Positions 48,972-62,195 of a stretch of DNA of 64,000 nucleotides are shown piece after piece. Origin of the DNA: Cercis canadensis (taxonomy: Eukaryota; Streptophyta; Magnoliopsida; Fabales; Fabaceae); NCBI GenBank assembly GCA_003255065.1, contig QAOA01000409.1, positions 1 through 64,000 on the forward strand, in the 5' to 3' direction. Both the position numbers and the translations under genes were made by a program. Numbering within the stretch: position 1 is the first letter of the stretch; every line of letters begins with the position of its first letter. The notes under the pieces are model-generated. The model was not told the DNA's origin, made no database searches, and saw only the letters and a program-made list of their open reading frames with translations.

Positions 48972-51118
48972 TCAACCATCAGAAAGGTTAGATCTTCCTA
49001 TATAAGTGAGGTACTTGGTTTCTTCCAAATATTTGAAGAAGGTAGATAGTACAGTTGTATCATTGCATGTATCTCTCTCAACCAACCACTCCTCATGAAG
49101 ATAGACATCTACATTCCTGTCAGAAATCGTGATCCATGGGTGTGAAGATGTAGAGATGCTTAAATATTAAAGCAAAGGAAGCATGCCAGCATGGATACTT
49201 TTGCATAGAAGGCTTTTCCATAAGTTAAAGTACACAACAAGAGAAATTTCTTCTTTTTGTCCCCCCTCCCACCCTTTCCCCAGAAAAAAGAAAAGGAAAC
49301 AAGCAGAAAGTAAAAGCTATAAAGCAAAGATGAGGGGAAAAATGTAGAAAGCAACACCATTACCTTTTCAAAGCAAGAACTTCATAGTTTCTTCGTAGGT
49401 AATCAGCATACTTTGTTAGGGCATCCTGTGCATATGGTCTGCCCACAGTCCTTACTGCAGCTGCGTTTAACAAATTCTCCAATGAGCCATGCTTTTTAAT
49501 AAGCTTTAGAGCAGTCTTCCGACCAAAATCAGGGGCCACATATTGGATACCAGGGACACCATCAACTTCATCGCCAACAATGCATCCTACACAATTACAG
49601 CACTATTCAAAATACATTAACAGAAATATAAGTAAAGCATCCATGCAATAACAAAATCATCTTTTAAAGAGTGTTGAATGAAGATCTTTCTCTTTATATC
49701 TGGTGTCTCTGTAAGTACATTCTTGTCCTTCATATGACAGGATTCTATTGGATCAAAGCACTTGTAGAAGTTTTAGCCATGAAAAGCCATCTACAGGAAC
49801 ATAATTCAATGGAAATGTATTGTGCTGTTAATTTAAAAGAATTCAATTAGTTTTCCATAGGAAACTTATAAAAATTGGTTGAGTCTTGCATTTATCAATT
49901 AATGTTTATGTCTAAAATAAAATGTAAATAACAAAATTATCAAATAATGAATACTGATACAATGTAATACTCACTAAAGCTCAGATCAGATTGTGGGTCA
50001 CAATTATACTGAGCTCTGTAGTGCCTCAGGGTGTAAAAGGACCACCTTTCTAACTCTGGCAAAGGCATAACAATCTGCACATCTTCTGAAATAAGTTGCT
50101 TAAAATCCTTATCAGGGGAAGCAATTACCACCCGAAATCCTCTAGTGAGAACTTGTTCAACAAGTGTGGCTACAACATCATCAGCTTCGTGGCCATCAAC
50201 TTTTATGACCTGCATGATTCTCGTTAGTGAAACAAATGTGGGAGAACCGAGAACACAAGTGCATCAAATATATATCTACACCTTTCCTTATGTATAAGAG
50301 AATGAAAATTTGCAATTTCTCCCAAAATGACCTATAATCAAAAACCATACTTTAACAATGCTTGAGATGACAAGAAAAGGTATTGTAATCTTACTCCTCA
50401 GAATATAAAATCAAATAGAAGCATGTCTAAAATGTAGAAAAGAAATGGAATGATAATGATGAAGCAGAACCACTCACTGGGACATTGCATTTTCTAAGAA
50501 ACTCAGTGACGAGTTGATTGGACTTCCCAACATGACCCCTTGAAAATCTTTGTGAAGACGATAAGTGCCTTAAGAACTTTCTCCTATGTGCTTTATATGA
50601 AGGTAATAACTGTCTACGATGTTCATTACCATTTTCTCCATCAAAAACCTGCTTAAACATGTCAAAATTAAAAAATGGGGAAAAAAAATTGTAACTTTAT
50701 AAGCCAGAGAGAGAGACTGAGAGATTACAGCAATAACAGGGTCGCTGAGACTGACTTGAGAGAAGAAAAGAGATACCCAGCGAGCAAAGGATTGCAAGCT
50801 GGGTGTGCTTCCTGCATAACAGAGAGGATTAACGTCTAAAAAGAATACCCTTTTCCTGCCAGTCTTGTTATCCTGACTCTGAGGCAGCGATTGCCCACCA
50901 AGTGTTTGATTAAAAGACCCAGTGGAAGAAAAGGAAGAGTCACTAGCTACAACAGCAGTATGGAACTTGCGCCGTTCTATTTTCTTGGTGGTGATTGTTG
51001 TGATGGTCTTTGTTATGGTGATTTGAGTTTTGCAGGGAAAAGAAAGGGATGGGTTGGAAGGAAAACGAGGCTGAATGTAAGCGCAAGGGGACAGGGTGAT
51101 TTCTACTGTTTTCATCAT
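48972..51118 (-). CDS. Organellar PolA-type 5'-3' exonuclease
   Basis: Plant homologue of the 5'-3' exonuclease domain of bacterial DNA polymerase I, without a polymerase domain. It probably removes flaps or RNA primers in plastid or mitochondrial DNA. Exons: 51118-50729, 50648-50478, 50209-49975, 49586-49364, 49116-48972 (387 aa). Residues 1-85 are Ser/Thr/Lys-rich and fit a transit peptide; the ATG at 51115 is an alternative start. Nuclease motifs: FFLDVNPLCYAG (Asp95), FDGENGNEHRRQLLPSYKAH (132-151), GHEADDVVATL (193-203), SPDKDFKQL (218-226) and GDEVDGVPGI followed by GRKTALKLIKKHGSLENLL (helix-hairpin-helix). The metal-binding acidic residues expected of the FEN/PolA fold are present, so it should be active. 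Recalled Arabidopsis relative in syntenic position: AT1G34380. Confidence 0.9.
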
Positions 51119-52761
51119 CAGCCTACACAAAGTAACTGTAAGGAACGAAACTCGTTGGCACCGCAGATGTTTAACCTCAAGAGGGCTAAGCTAAAATTGT
51201 GTTGGTGAGAGATGTGCCTCTCTAATTTAGCTGCTGCACTTGGCGCTGGTGTGTTCTTTAGGTGGTTTCAGAAGCTCTTGATATGGGAGATAATGCTACT
51301 ACTTGCACAACTTTGACCGTTATAACTGTGTTTTTGAGTTTGATTGAAAATAAAAATAAAGAGTAAGATAAAAAAAAATATTAAATGAAATTATTGGTAG
51401 AGTTTTGCACATTATAATATACAATTTTATGAATTAATTTATCTTTTTTCTGTCACAAAGTTAAGTTTTTTTAATAAAAAAATTTCACTATGATTTTGAA
51501 TTTGAATCAAGAATTATTGAATCCTGAGGATGTTTTACAAACCTCTTCATAATAGATTATTTAGTTCATAAAGCTAAGTTTTAAATACTCACTATATGTC
51601 AAATAAAAAAGAATTAGTCACCATATCATTTTAAAAAAAAAAATACACGTATATTACTTTTTACCTCTATTATTTCATCTTGTTTTAGTCTCATTCTCAT
51701 GTTTTCGAAAAATCCTGTAGGACATTTATCTTTCATATAATTTTTGTTTTATTATACTCTACAACCACTGTTTTCCTAGAGCCTAGCTTGTACTTCTAAT
51801 TTCTTTAATTTCCTTTTGATATTGTTCCTTTAGAATTAGCCTAGTTAGAAAATAATAAAATATTTAGAGTTTTGATTCAATTGAGTGGTTGTTTATCATA
51901 GAACATACGATTATTACTTGTAATTCTTGTTTCCATTTTCATTAAAAGTGTTACAATTTTTTTGCCAACTTTAAACTTCAAATAAAAATCACATAAAATG
52001 GTGACAAGTAAAAACTAAAAAAACCCACAAATAGCCTAAAACTAGTTTAACACTGCACGGGTAGGTAAAACAAAAAAAGAAAATTCATAAAATGAGAGAA
52101 AAAAATAATAATAATAAGTACACTCTTAACTTTTAAGTTTTGGCTAATAAATTTCTTAACTTTTTCATTTCAATGACTAACTTTTCTCAACTTTAAAAAT
52201 CATCTCAATGTTATTCTATGCTTATATGAAATTATTAATATTAGAGATTTCGGATTAGAAAGCATAAATTCTTCTATTGGGGTAAGTGGTAACAATGACA
52301 AATTAATTAACTTAAAACATTTTTAAGCACCTCATTAAACTTCAGCTACGACCTACTAGCTTAATTGGTTAAGGAGGATCTAATAAATTCAAAGTTGAGA
52401 ACTTTATTGATGAAAACAATAAATTAAAGAGTATTTTATGCTTTTTTTTTTGCAATTTTATTAAAAATGAGTGACTCAGTGGCTAGGTAGACTTGGAGTT
52501 TGCCACTGTTACTGGAAAACAAGGCCAAGCCCCAAAGAATAACAGCACCAAACAAAAGCGAAACCAAATCAAACCAAACACATTACATTCACCGGTATGG
52601 TGGTTGAAACCTCCGCCATCTTTCGATGAATTCGAGAAAACCAAAATAACCCAACGCAGCACAAAAACCCCTTTTAATAACACTTACTTACTCTTCATTC
52701 TTCTCCAAAGCTCTTCATTTCCACTTCAACCTCTCTCTCCTTCTGAATTGTACATTGTTCA
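51119..52761. other. Divergent promoter region between exonuclease and E2 genes
   Basis: 1.6 kb between head-to-head genes. The first 170 bp and last 250 bp have leader-like composition; the middle (51350-52480) is AT-rich and featureless. A GCTTAATTGGTTAAGGAGG stretch near 52360 is weakly tRNA-like. No gene supported. Confidence 0.5.
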
Positions 52762-55700
52762 ATGGCTCACCTTCTCAACACTTCCTTTGTTCCTTCCTCC
52801 TCCTCCCTTCGCCGGAAACCCAATTTGATGCCCGCATTCCATGTTTCGGGTAACCGGAGCAGAACCCATATTCAGGCCAAGATCCGGGAAATCTTCATGC
52901 CGGCGCTTAGCTCCACCATGACCGAGGGAAAGATCGTATCTTGGGTCAAGTCCGAAGGCGACAAGCTCGCGAAAGGTGAGAGTGTTGTGGTGGTGGAGTC
53001 TGATAAAGCAGACATGGATGTTGAGACCTTCTATGATGGGTACTTGGCTGCGATTATGGTGGAAGAAGGCGGCGTTGCTGCAGTTGGATCTCCAATTGCT
53101 CTATTGGCGGAGACGGAGGACGAGATTGAGCAGGCTAGGTCCAAAGCAAATTCTTCACCTTCCTCATCATCTGCAGCTCCTGCAGCTGCGGTGGAGCCTG
53201 CATCGTCGTCTCCACCGGAGAAAATTGCCGATAATGTGGGACCCAATTCGCCGGTGAAAGCTCCGGTGGCATCTGGGACTGGGAGTGTGGTTGCGTCGAC
53301 CCACCCGGCGTCGGAAGGAGGCAAGAGAATCGTGGCGTCTCCTTATGCTAAGAAGTTGGCTAAGGAGTTGAGTGTGGAGTTGGGGAGAGTTTTGGGCACT
53401 GGGCCATTGGGAAGGATTGTGGCTAAGGATGTTGAAGCGGCGGCAGCTGCAGCTGCGGCCGCTGTTAGTTCGCCAAGTGGTGCTGTTCCTGCTCCAGCAG
53501 CGCCAGGGAAGAGTGCTGGGGTTGAGTTGGGGACAGTGGTGCCTTTTACTACAATGCAGAGTGCTGTGAGTAAAAACATGGTTGAGAGTTTGAAAGTTCC
53601 TACTTTTAGAGTTGGCTACACCATTACAACTGATGCACTTGATGCTCTGTATAAGAAGGTAAATAATCAGATTAATACTATTGATTCTTTTCTATGTGTT
53701 CCACAATGGTGCGATTATATGCTTAATTTACTTCGTAAGGAAGTGACAACATGTGTAAAGATGGTAAAATTCTTACTTTTTAGATTATTTGGAATGTTCT
53801 AAATGGTTTTTGCACTTTTGTCTACTGGTGCTGCATTTTGTAAGAACCTTGGTGATTTCATATATTAGTAAGGGGGGAAGAAAGAGAGAAAGTTGGATAC
53901 TTTGTAGTTTGTGTAGGTGTAAAATTTTGATTACAAAGTGAAATGGTAATAGGATAGCATTCTTTAGAAAGTTTAAAGTGATAGTATTTTGTTGATCTCA
54001 TTACTTGATTCTCCTTTGTAGGAAATGTTTACAGTGATGAACAGATAGATATTGTTCTTTTATTAGGTTCTTAGGCCTTTTCCTTTTGTTCTTTGGCTAT
54101 TGCATCCTCAATTCATATGAAGAGGTTGCATTGTAGTCAGACTAGGTTTTTAAATGTGAGATTAAAATATATTTTTATCTGTTATTAAATATCCTGTTCT
54201 AACTACGCTTGATGCTAGATATATATCACATTAGTTCTATGAAGATGTCAGTTAACTTTGTGTCTAATGGAAATTTCTCCCATTCAAGAAGAAGGTTGGA
54301 TGCTTAGATCATGTGTTCTAGTCTTTCTTGCTGCACCTGGTGATAGTTGCTGACAATTTTCTTTTCACTCTTTTCTTGGATGACGTTGAAGAATTCATCA
54401 TTAAGTGTGTTAACTTAGGATGAAGTTCCAGGGATTAGTGACTGGTTTCATCATTTTTTTCTTATGATGAATGGGTATTGAGTCATAAAGTATTAAACAC
54501 AAGGGGTTGGCGTGTTTCATAGAGCTCAAACAAAGGGACAGAAATTTAGACAAAGTAGTCCTGTGAAGTTAATGAATTTCTTAGCTAAATACAAGGAAAA
54601 TTACAAGCCTTGCATAATTATTTGTTCATCATAAAGTTGTCATTTTAACATGCTTCAGATAGTTTTCATTTTTCAAATTATTCTACACGTAATCTAAATT
54701 TTTGCCCCATGTTATTTACTTTTGTTTAGTGATTGATTTAAGTTTTATATATATCATAGATCAAGTCAAAGGGGGTTACTATGACAGCATTGCTTGCCAA
54801 GGCTACAGCACTTGCACTAGTTAAGCACCCTGTCATAAACTCAAGTTGTAGAGATGGTCAGAGCTTTACGTATAATAGTAGCATCAACATTGCAGTTGCT
54901 GTGGCCATAGATGGTGGATTGATTACACCAGTGCTTCAGGATGCTGATAAGGTTTTTCTTACTCTATTATAATCTGCTTGTATTTTTATTACTTCTAATA
55001 TAAGATGGAATTTGATTGTAAAGAGGTTTTTTCTGATGTATATTTTAGGTTGACATCTATTCATTGTCAAGAAAGTGGAAGGAGTTGGTTGATAAGGCCA
55101 GGGCCAAGCAACTGCAACCTCATGAATACAACACGGGTACTGTAATGGTTTTTACTTGCTTCTGTAAATATGTAAAAAATGTCTAACTGGACAACTTATT
55201 CATTTCCTTATACATTTTTATGTGCATTGTTGTGCTTGCTTTTGTGAGAAACTTTAGGCTCTGGTCTCCTCTTGTGTGTAACTTCTACATTTAGGTAGAA
55301 ATGTCTTAACTTTAATATTCATGATTTTGTTTGAAAATTGATCCTTGGTAAAAGTTGACCTGTAGTGTGAGTCATCCATATCTGGGTGTTGTGTAGATAC
55401 AACTGTGCAAACCAAATTGGACACTATCTGGTGTGTGTATGATTATATGAATATGTGTCAGTACCTGAGAAATTAGATATTGGTAGGTATTTGAATTATA
55501 TGCAATCCAAACAACTTGGTTAAATGGAAGCAAATGTATATTTAAGTTGGGTAGTCTTGTATCCAGGTAGTACTCGCTAGTATTCCAGAAATAGAAATTA
55601 CAACTTCATGGCTTATGCACGTGATGCCTTTTGTTCAATTTCTTGTTTTGTTATGTTTTTTGGTTTCATTACTCGCTGTCCCTTTATTCCCATAATCAAT

Positions 55701-56781
55701 TTGACTTGATTTGTTATTCTGGTTAGAAGTTGTTACATTACTTCTTGTAACTTCTTGGTTAACTAAATTTTGGTGCTGTTGCAAATGGCAAGAGCTTGTT
55801 TGTTTTTCATTCGAGTCCAAAAATGTGTTTCTCTGGGTAAGTTTTAGAAAAGCAATCCTGGGCAAGAATTATAAAATATATTTTATATTTTATTGGAAAT
55901 TGTGATCTCAATAAATTTTTCAGTATATCCTAGACTCCTTTAGTTTTTTTTCTTTCTTTGGTCAGTAGACTCCTTTAGTTTTAAATGTAGAGACATTGGT
56001 ACTTGACTTAATATCAATGTTATCACAGGCTACCTCTTATACATGAAAGTCTTATATGTAGTACTGTTGGTAGCTTATTTTTTATTGAAATGCTCACTTG
56101 TGCCTGAAATATTCACTTATAGTTTGTGCTATTTGGAGCTCTTAAAGCAGCAAGATACCTATTCATGATGTTTACTAGAAGGACAGGATATTACTATGTG
56201 CTTGCTATGGTTGCAATTTGATATCCGTTTGAGTTAAATCCATGCCTTTGTAGCTGATATTTGCCCACCCCATTGATTGTTTCTGTTTTTATAGGTACTT
56301 TCACTCTTTCCAACCTGGGAATGTTTGGCGTGGATCGCTTTGATGCAATTCTGCCCCCTGGAACTGTGAGTATTCATACTTTTATTCAAATTGTTTTTGT
56401 CTATTATGTTTCTTGCAAGAGGTTGAGAATTTATACAGGCTAAACTCTGATGAACTTGAATATCATTATTCTCTGGATTTAATTGTGTAGGGAGCAATCA
56501 TGGCTGTTGGAGCATCTCAGCCAAGTCTTGTGGGTACCAAGGATGGTCGTATCGGTGTTAAGACCCAAATGCAGGTACAAATCTATATAGAGGGATCTGA
56601 ATTCAATTTTTGTTAATAAATGCTTGCATGTCCAAACTTCATCTTTTGTATGCTTAAAAGGAATGCAAATATGCAGGTTAATGTTACAGCAGATCATCGA
56701 GTAATCTATGGTGCTGATCTGGCTGCTTTCTTGCAAACCCTGTCAAAGATTATTGAGGACCCTAAAGATCTTACCTTCTAA
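52762..56781 (+). CDS. Plastid pyruvate dehydrogenase E2 (dihydrolipoyl acetyltransferase)
   Basis: E2 core of the chloroplast pyruvate dehydrogenase complex. It moves acetyl groups from lipoamide to CoA, supplying acetyl-CoA for fatty-acid synthesis. Exons: 52762-53658, 54760-54951, 55049-55136, 56295-56365, 56491-56574, 56677-56781 (478 aa). An N-terminal transit peptide of about 40 residues is Ser/Arg-rich. A single lipoyl domain follows, with lipoylated Lys82 in ESDKADMDV. Then come an Ala/Pro/Ser-rich linker, an E3/E1-binding domain (VASPYAKKLAKELSVELG...GTGPLGRIVAKDVE, 191-225) and a run of nine alanines. The catalytic domain ends with the active-site motif DHRVIYGAD (His451), in which Tyr replaces the usual Asp/Val as in other plastid E2s. 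Only one lipoyl domain and the plastid-type motif argue against a mitochondrial E2. Closest recalled relative: EMB3003 (AT1G34430). Confidence 0.93.
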
Positions 56782-57729
56782 TCTCACATCCCTTCCCATG
56801 ATGCCTTTCCTTGGAAATATAGTGGAAGTGCCCTTTTCGTTAGTTCGTAGCTTTCACTCTTAACCTTCCATCATATAATGAGATTATTAATCATCGGCGG
56901 CAGAAACTCAGGAGCTAATTACCATCCGCTCAAATTTTAACAAAGAAATGGAGCAGAGTTTTGAATAGGGAAGTTGAGGTCTAGTTTCTTTATTTAAATG
57001 AGAATTTCAGTTACAAATGCTGTTTTCTTTCTTCTTTCCTTAGATACTTTTATTAATTTTTGGCTGTTCATTGTTGTGTCATCATGTCCATTATTTATGT
57101 AAACATGAAACTTGGTTTGGAATTTAAGTGTCTGAAAAGTTGAAAGGAGAAGATCAAATAGTGATTATGTTGAAGTAAATAGCTGCAGTCTGATTTTGCT
57201 AATGGCTTTAGTGGCAATGACCGCAATCAACAATTTGTTACATCAAAATGAGGGAATTTTTGTTCTTGTTTTTCTTTTTGCAATTCCACCTGTGAATAAT
57301 CTCAAATAGTTTCCTAGTGTTAATTCATATATTAATATGAGCATAGATGTTATGCTAACTCTTGTTTCAACGTCACTGTGTCTTGTGCCATAACATTACA
57401 TGGCAGAAGTTAAATTTCATGCAAAGCAATCCCTAATAAGAAAACCAAAAGTTGGGAGTAGCCATTCTCTTCTCAGGCAATAGGCAAAATTATGTTATGT
57501 TTCCACAATGCAAAATATATGAGAAGCTAAATGTCTCCGATCTGCATCCAATGAAAAAGAAAATTCTATATCCATATATATATGGAGCAAATTGTCTAAT
57601 ATTTGAAAATCAATTCTTTTTTACAGAGCTGCTAAACCAGACACTAGAGATAACAGCAAAACTCTATTTTGTATTATCATATCCTATATCTTATTTATTG
57701 TGGATTGAATTCGCCCCTTGAATATGGCT
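56782..57729. other. Convergent 3' intergenic region
   Basis: Lies between the stop codons of the E2 gene (+) and the LRR kinase gene (-). It should contain both 3'UTRs. The + frame at 57452-57721 shows no recognisable domain and is probably chance. Confidence 0.55.
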
Positions 57730-60700
57730 TTATCTTGCATTCAAGAGCATCCGCAGCACACTCTTCATCTTTGGTCTTGTTTCGGGCGATGTACTAACAC
57801 AGGTAAGAGCAATCCTCAGGACTGCAAGCATCTGATTTCTAACAGCCTGTGATGTTCTACTGACATTAAAATCAAGAATGTGATCTTGCTTTGTTGAGTA
57901 GCGCAACACCCACTTGACCAATTCAGTTCCCTCAGTTACTGCTGGTTTTCCCGTTACCAATTCCAGTAGAATCACTCCAAAGCTGTAGACATTCCCAGCC
58001 ATTGTTACTCTCATTGTGTAAGCATACTCTGCAACCACCAAAGAGAGAAATTTAGAGCTTTGAACGCTAAACCGTAGCTCCGCTACTCATTGAGTTCAAA
58101 ATCATAGGAGTATGTGTATAAGAAAACTTGTTAAAACAGTAAATGCAATTTCAGACCATATACTTAGTCGAAAAAAGTGTTCAACCCTAGTTAAATGTAC
58201 CTTTGTAAACAATATAAAGTGAAAACAGTTGAGCATAAGACCGCGCAGTTAATAATTAGAGAATATTTGTTTGAAATATTTACCCGAATTGTGTTGACTT
58301 TCAGGAATTCAAGAACTATTTGAATGACATGTCATCCTCGTGTTATATAAAGCTAATATGTAAATCATGTAGACTAATTCAGATATAAGGAGATAGAGTT
58401 TCTGACCGGGAGGAATATAGCCAACAGAACCAGCTACAGCAGAAAAGCTTCCTGTGCTCTTTGTGGGATCAATCACCTTATAGAGTTCAATGTCTCCAAC
58501 AAGAGGCTCCTTGAGGGACTTCAGCATGATATTTTTGCTCGACAGGTCTAGGAGAAGTATTGGACCAGAGACATATCCATGCAGGAAAGAGAGACCTTGA
58601 GCTACACCAACAGCTATACTATATCTGCTAGCCCAATCTAATGAATTTCCCATGCTTCCATGAAGAACATCAAAAAGGGAGCCATTTGAGACAAATTCAT
58701 ATAGTATATAGGCACTATCAGTGGAAAGAACATAGGCTAAAGGAGTCATGACATTTGAATTGTTCAATTTTGCCAAGACCTCTAGCTCTTTCCCAAATTT
58801 ATCATGACTACCCAGTGGGAAAATCTTGTCACCGCAGTTAAGCTTCTTTACAAAGTAGGTTGCTCCAGATGGCATGACAGCTTTGTAATAAGTTGAGAAC
58901 CTAGTTTTCAGAGTAATATTTGATGTTTCACCAGCAGCTTCAATGGCTTTGGAGAAGTCAATGTTTGATCTGTGGATTCCATTTGGAGTAAACAGATTGC
59001 CTTGGACAACCTGAGGAGGGTGAAGATCCTCACCTGACTGCAAGTGTTCATCATTAACCCTGTAATAGTGTCGTGAGAATAATACAACCAGCAGAGCAAC
59101 CACACCGACAACAAAAACAGCTGCTGCAATTGCTACAAGAACTGCCACAACAACAGATTTTCCCTTCTTTGATGATTGCTGGGAAGTGTTGGGCGTGGTA
59201 TTGCCTTGACCTGTAATGTTTCTGAGATCTTTATTTCCACTTGTTTCAACACTAACCCATGTAGCAAATTTAGGAATGACACCAGATAGTTGATTGTTAG
59301 AAAGCACCAACTGTGTCAAAGTTTGCAATTTAGTTAGGGACTGAGGAATTTCACCAAAAAATTGGTTATTCGAAAGATCCAGGACTTCTAGGTTGTTCAA
59401 GTCAGCAAGGCTGCTAGGAATAGGTCCTTTAAAGAGGTTGCTACTGAGATTCAAGGCAATCTGTAGCTTCTGTGGCATTTTTGGAATCTCATCACTTAGC
59501 TTGTTTCCCCCAAGTTGGAGTTCCATGAGAGATGACAAGTTGCTGATGGATGTTGGTATAGAACCGGTAAGATTGTTTCCTTGCAAGTTCAGGTTATTAA
59601 GGGTTCTCAAACTTGATATTACAGATGGAATTGACCCATCTAGAGAATTCGAGCTCAAGTTCAGCACTGATAACTTCTCTAGTTGGGCAATTTGAATTGG
59701 TATTGATCCATAAAACTTGTTCATTTGAAGCTTCAAGACTTGAAGATTGCCAAGACTACCAAGCTCTGCGGGCAATTCACCAGTCAATTCATTCCGAGCC
59801 AAATTCAACAATGCCAAATTTTTGCATGAACCCACTTCATGTGGTATCAATCCTGTCAATCTATTGTTTTCCAGCTCCATGTAAATCAAACTCTCAAGTG
59901 TTGCCAAAGTTGCTGAAGGGATTGTCCCATTTAGCAAATTGCCCCCTAATCTCAACCTGACTAGGCTAGAAGAAACTTTTGTGGGTAATGGACCAGATAA
60001 AGTATTATAGGACAAATCTACAGAAAACAATTTTGATGGTGACAAAAGGTCTTGTGGAATAGCCCCAGACAACTTATTATAACTAAGATCCAAATTCCTG
60101 AGAAATTTAGTTATTCCATGAGGAATGGCACCAGAGAAATTGTTCTGATTTGCAGCAAAACGTGTGAGGTTTGTGATGTCCATGAGAGTTTTTGGGATTT
60201 CCCCCCTGAGGTTATTAGAGGAAAGAATCAAAATTTCCAATTTGGATAGATTTCCAATATCACTAGGAACAGTCCCTGTAAGCCCATTTGCACTAAGATC
60301 AATCACAGTCAAATTTTTATAACTCAATATTTTCTCAGGGATTCCACCTTCAAAATGATTCACAGAAAGCACAAGCTCCTTCAAAACCATGGACTTCCCC
60401 AGGTTGGTAGGAAGAGACCCAATAAATTGATTGTTGCTAAGATTCAAACTTTTGAGGCTAACCAATTCATCTAACTGTAACCCAATATTCCCTGATAAGC
60501 GATTGAAAGACATATCCAGGAATTCCAACCCATCAAAACCTTGAAAAGTAGGTAAAGAACCACTCAACCTATTTATACTCAAATTTAACAGCTTTAACCC
60601 TTCAATCTTTCCACAATCAGTGAAGAACTGATTTGGGATTGAGGTCAAATGGTTATCAGAGAGATCAATATGCTGCAAAGTATCAATTTGGCAAAGAACA

Positions 60701-60963
60701 GGCAGAAAATTGGGGGAAGAAAGGGAAAGCCTAGATAGAGAAATTTCGGTTATAGAGGAATATGTGGAGTTGCAAGTGACTCCATTCCATGTACATGGAT
60801 TCGAGTCTGTGGTGCTATTCCACATAACAGAGCTATTAAGAAGGTCACGGAGATGGTTCATGGTGTTTGTTTGGCTTTGAGATAACTGACACAACACAAT
60901 TGGACAGAAACAAAAGCATAGAGAAACACAAAGGAAAAAGGTACTTAACTCATACCTTCCCAT
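57730..60963 (-). CDS. LRR receptor-like kinase with degenerate kinase domain
   Basis: Plasma-membrane receptor-like protein of unknown ligand. Exons 60963-58407 and 58028-57730 (951 aa); the donor CCCG|GTCAGA and acceptor GTTGCAG join as IPPEYAYTM. Signal peptide at 1-25 (FFLCVSLCFCFCPIVLC). The LRR N-cap domain contains CTWNGVTC, followed by about 20 plant-type LRRs (L..L.L..N.L.G.IP). There is one transmembrane helix (about 602-627), then a kinase domain. The Gly-rich loop is not recognisable. The VAIK Lys is kept (YFVKKL), HRD is replaced by LLLDLSSKN (Asp and Asn kept, His/Arg lost), and DFG reads GDIE (Gly lost). The activation-loop GYIPPEY and later subdomains are normal. It is probably an inactive or atypical kinase that signals through partners. 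Recalled syntenic relative: AT1G34420. Confidence 0.92.
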
Positions 60964-61605
60964 TTTAGCTGTGTCTGCTTGTGCTTATCCTCCTCTTCTA
61001 TAATCTCATATATTATCTCTTTGGGCTTCGGGTGATGGGCATGTGTTATATTATATTCTCGGTTCAGGCGGCAGATAACAGAGAGAAAGGAACAGGAAGA
61101 GAATAATATACTAGTTAGAATGAAAACCTGAGCAGAAGATGTTGGTGGGTTTGGGAATTGTGTGTGTTTTTGGCGCAAACAAGGAAATTTTCGGGAAATT
61201 GCGTAATGTTGGGAGTGGAGTTGACTGGAATTTACTGGTCTGCCACTGCACAAAGACTAGACTTTGAGATGCATTTAGACAAGAATAGAATAGTGGGGGT
61301 TCTGGGTTTTTCTATTCTTGTTATTAATTTCTTAGACTTTGACTCTGAACACTGACAAGCTCGTGCACTGCGAGATTCAGCTGCAATCGGGGTAGTGTTG
61401 TGACTTGCGTGAGTCTTGAGGCAGAAACAGTGTGTCTAATGTAGATTCTTATGTACTCCTACTTTTATAAATACATGAAAAGTAAATTTTTAATGTAGAT
61501 CTAATTTCTTATGTTTGTAAAATTTTTCAGTAATTGTTGAGGTTGAGGGAATGATTGAGAATGGGGCCCTTGTGTGAGTGTGAATAGTCAATTGCTTGAC
61601 TGAAA
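60964..61605. other. Promoter and leader of the LRR kinase gene
   Basis: Upstream of the minus-strand LRR kinase gene. No in-frame extension of the kinase beyond 60963 is supported, since the minus-strand frame covering 60945-61253 lies in a different frame and lacks family similarity. No other gene recognised. Confidence 0.5.
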
Positions 61606-62195
61606 TGTGCAGCAGCTTATTCAAACACGCGTAGGAGGAATTGACTCGGAAAGCGAGGCACAAAGAGAGTCATTGTAAGCGTGGTCGTCACTCTTGGGGT
61701 GGAAACCGTGTAAGAGGTGCGTTCATCCTCCGTCAATATTCAATAATTTCGTTTTTTTTTTTATCAATATTCACACATCTTATATTTGTGTAAGCTTTTA
61801 TTGAATTTAGATCATTCAAAAAAAATATTAAAAGGATCCAATTAAAATTTTACAAGTGTAAACTAAATTATAACCAATAATTTATGAAATTACCATAANA
61901 TGTGCAGCAGCTTATTCAAACACGCGTAAGAGGAATTGACTCGGAAAGTGAGGCACAAAGAGAGTCATTGTAAGCGTGGTCGTCACTCTTGGGGTGGAAA
62001 CCGTGTAAGAGGTGCGTTCATCCTCCGTCAATATTCAATAATTTCGTTTTTTTTTTTATCAATATTCACACATCTTATATTTGTGTAAGCTTTTATTGAA
62101 TTTAGATCATTCAAAAAAAATATTAAAAGGATCCAATTAAAATTTTACAAGTGTAAACTAAATTATAACCAATAATTTATGAAATTACCATAAAA
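61606..62195. repeat. 295-bp direct duplication split by an N (likely assembly artefact)
   Basis: TGTGCAGCAGCTTATTCAAA starts at 61606 and 61901. The units agree through GAAATTACCATAA with only two obvious substitutions (CGTAGGAGG/CGTAAGAGG, AAAGCGAGG/AAAGTGAGG). The single N at 61899 lies exactly at the junction, as expected when overlapping contig ends are joined without being merged. Confidence 0.9.

Noticed and set aside
53031..53579. Antisense and alternative-frame open frames over E2 exon 1
   Set aside because: These mirror the GC-rich Ala/Pro/Ser coding sequence of the E2 linker and have no independent support.
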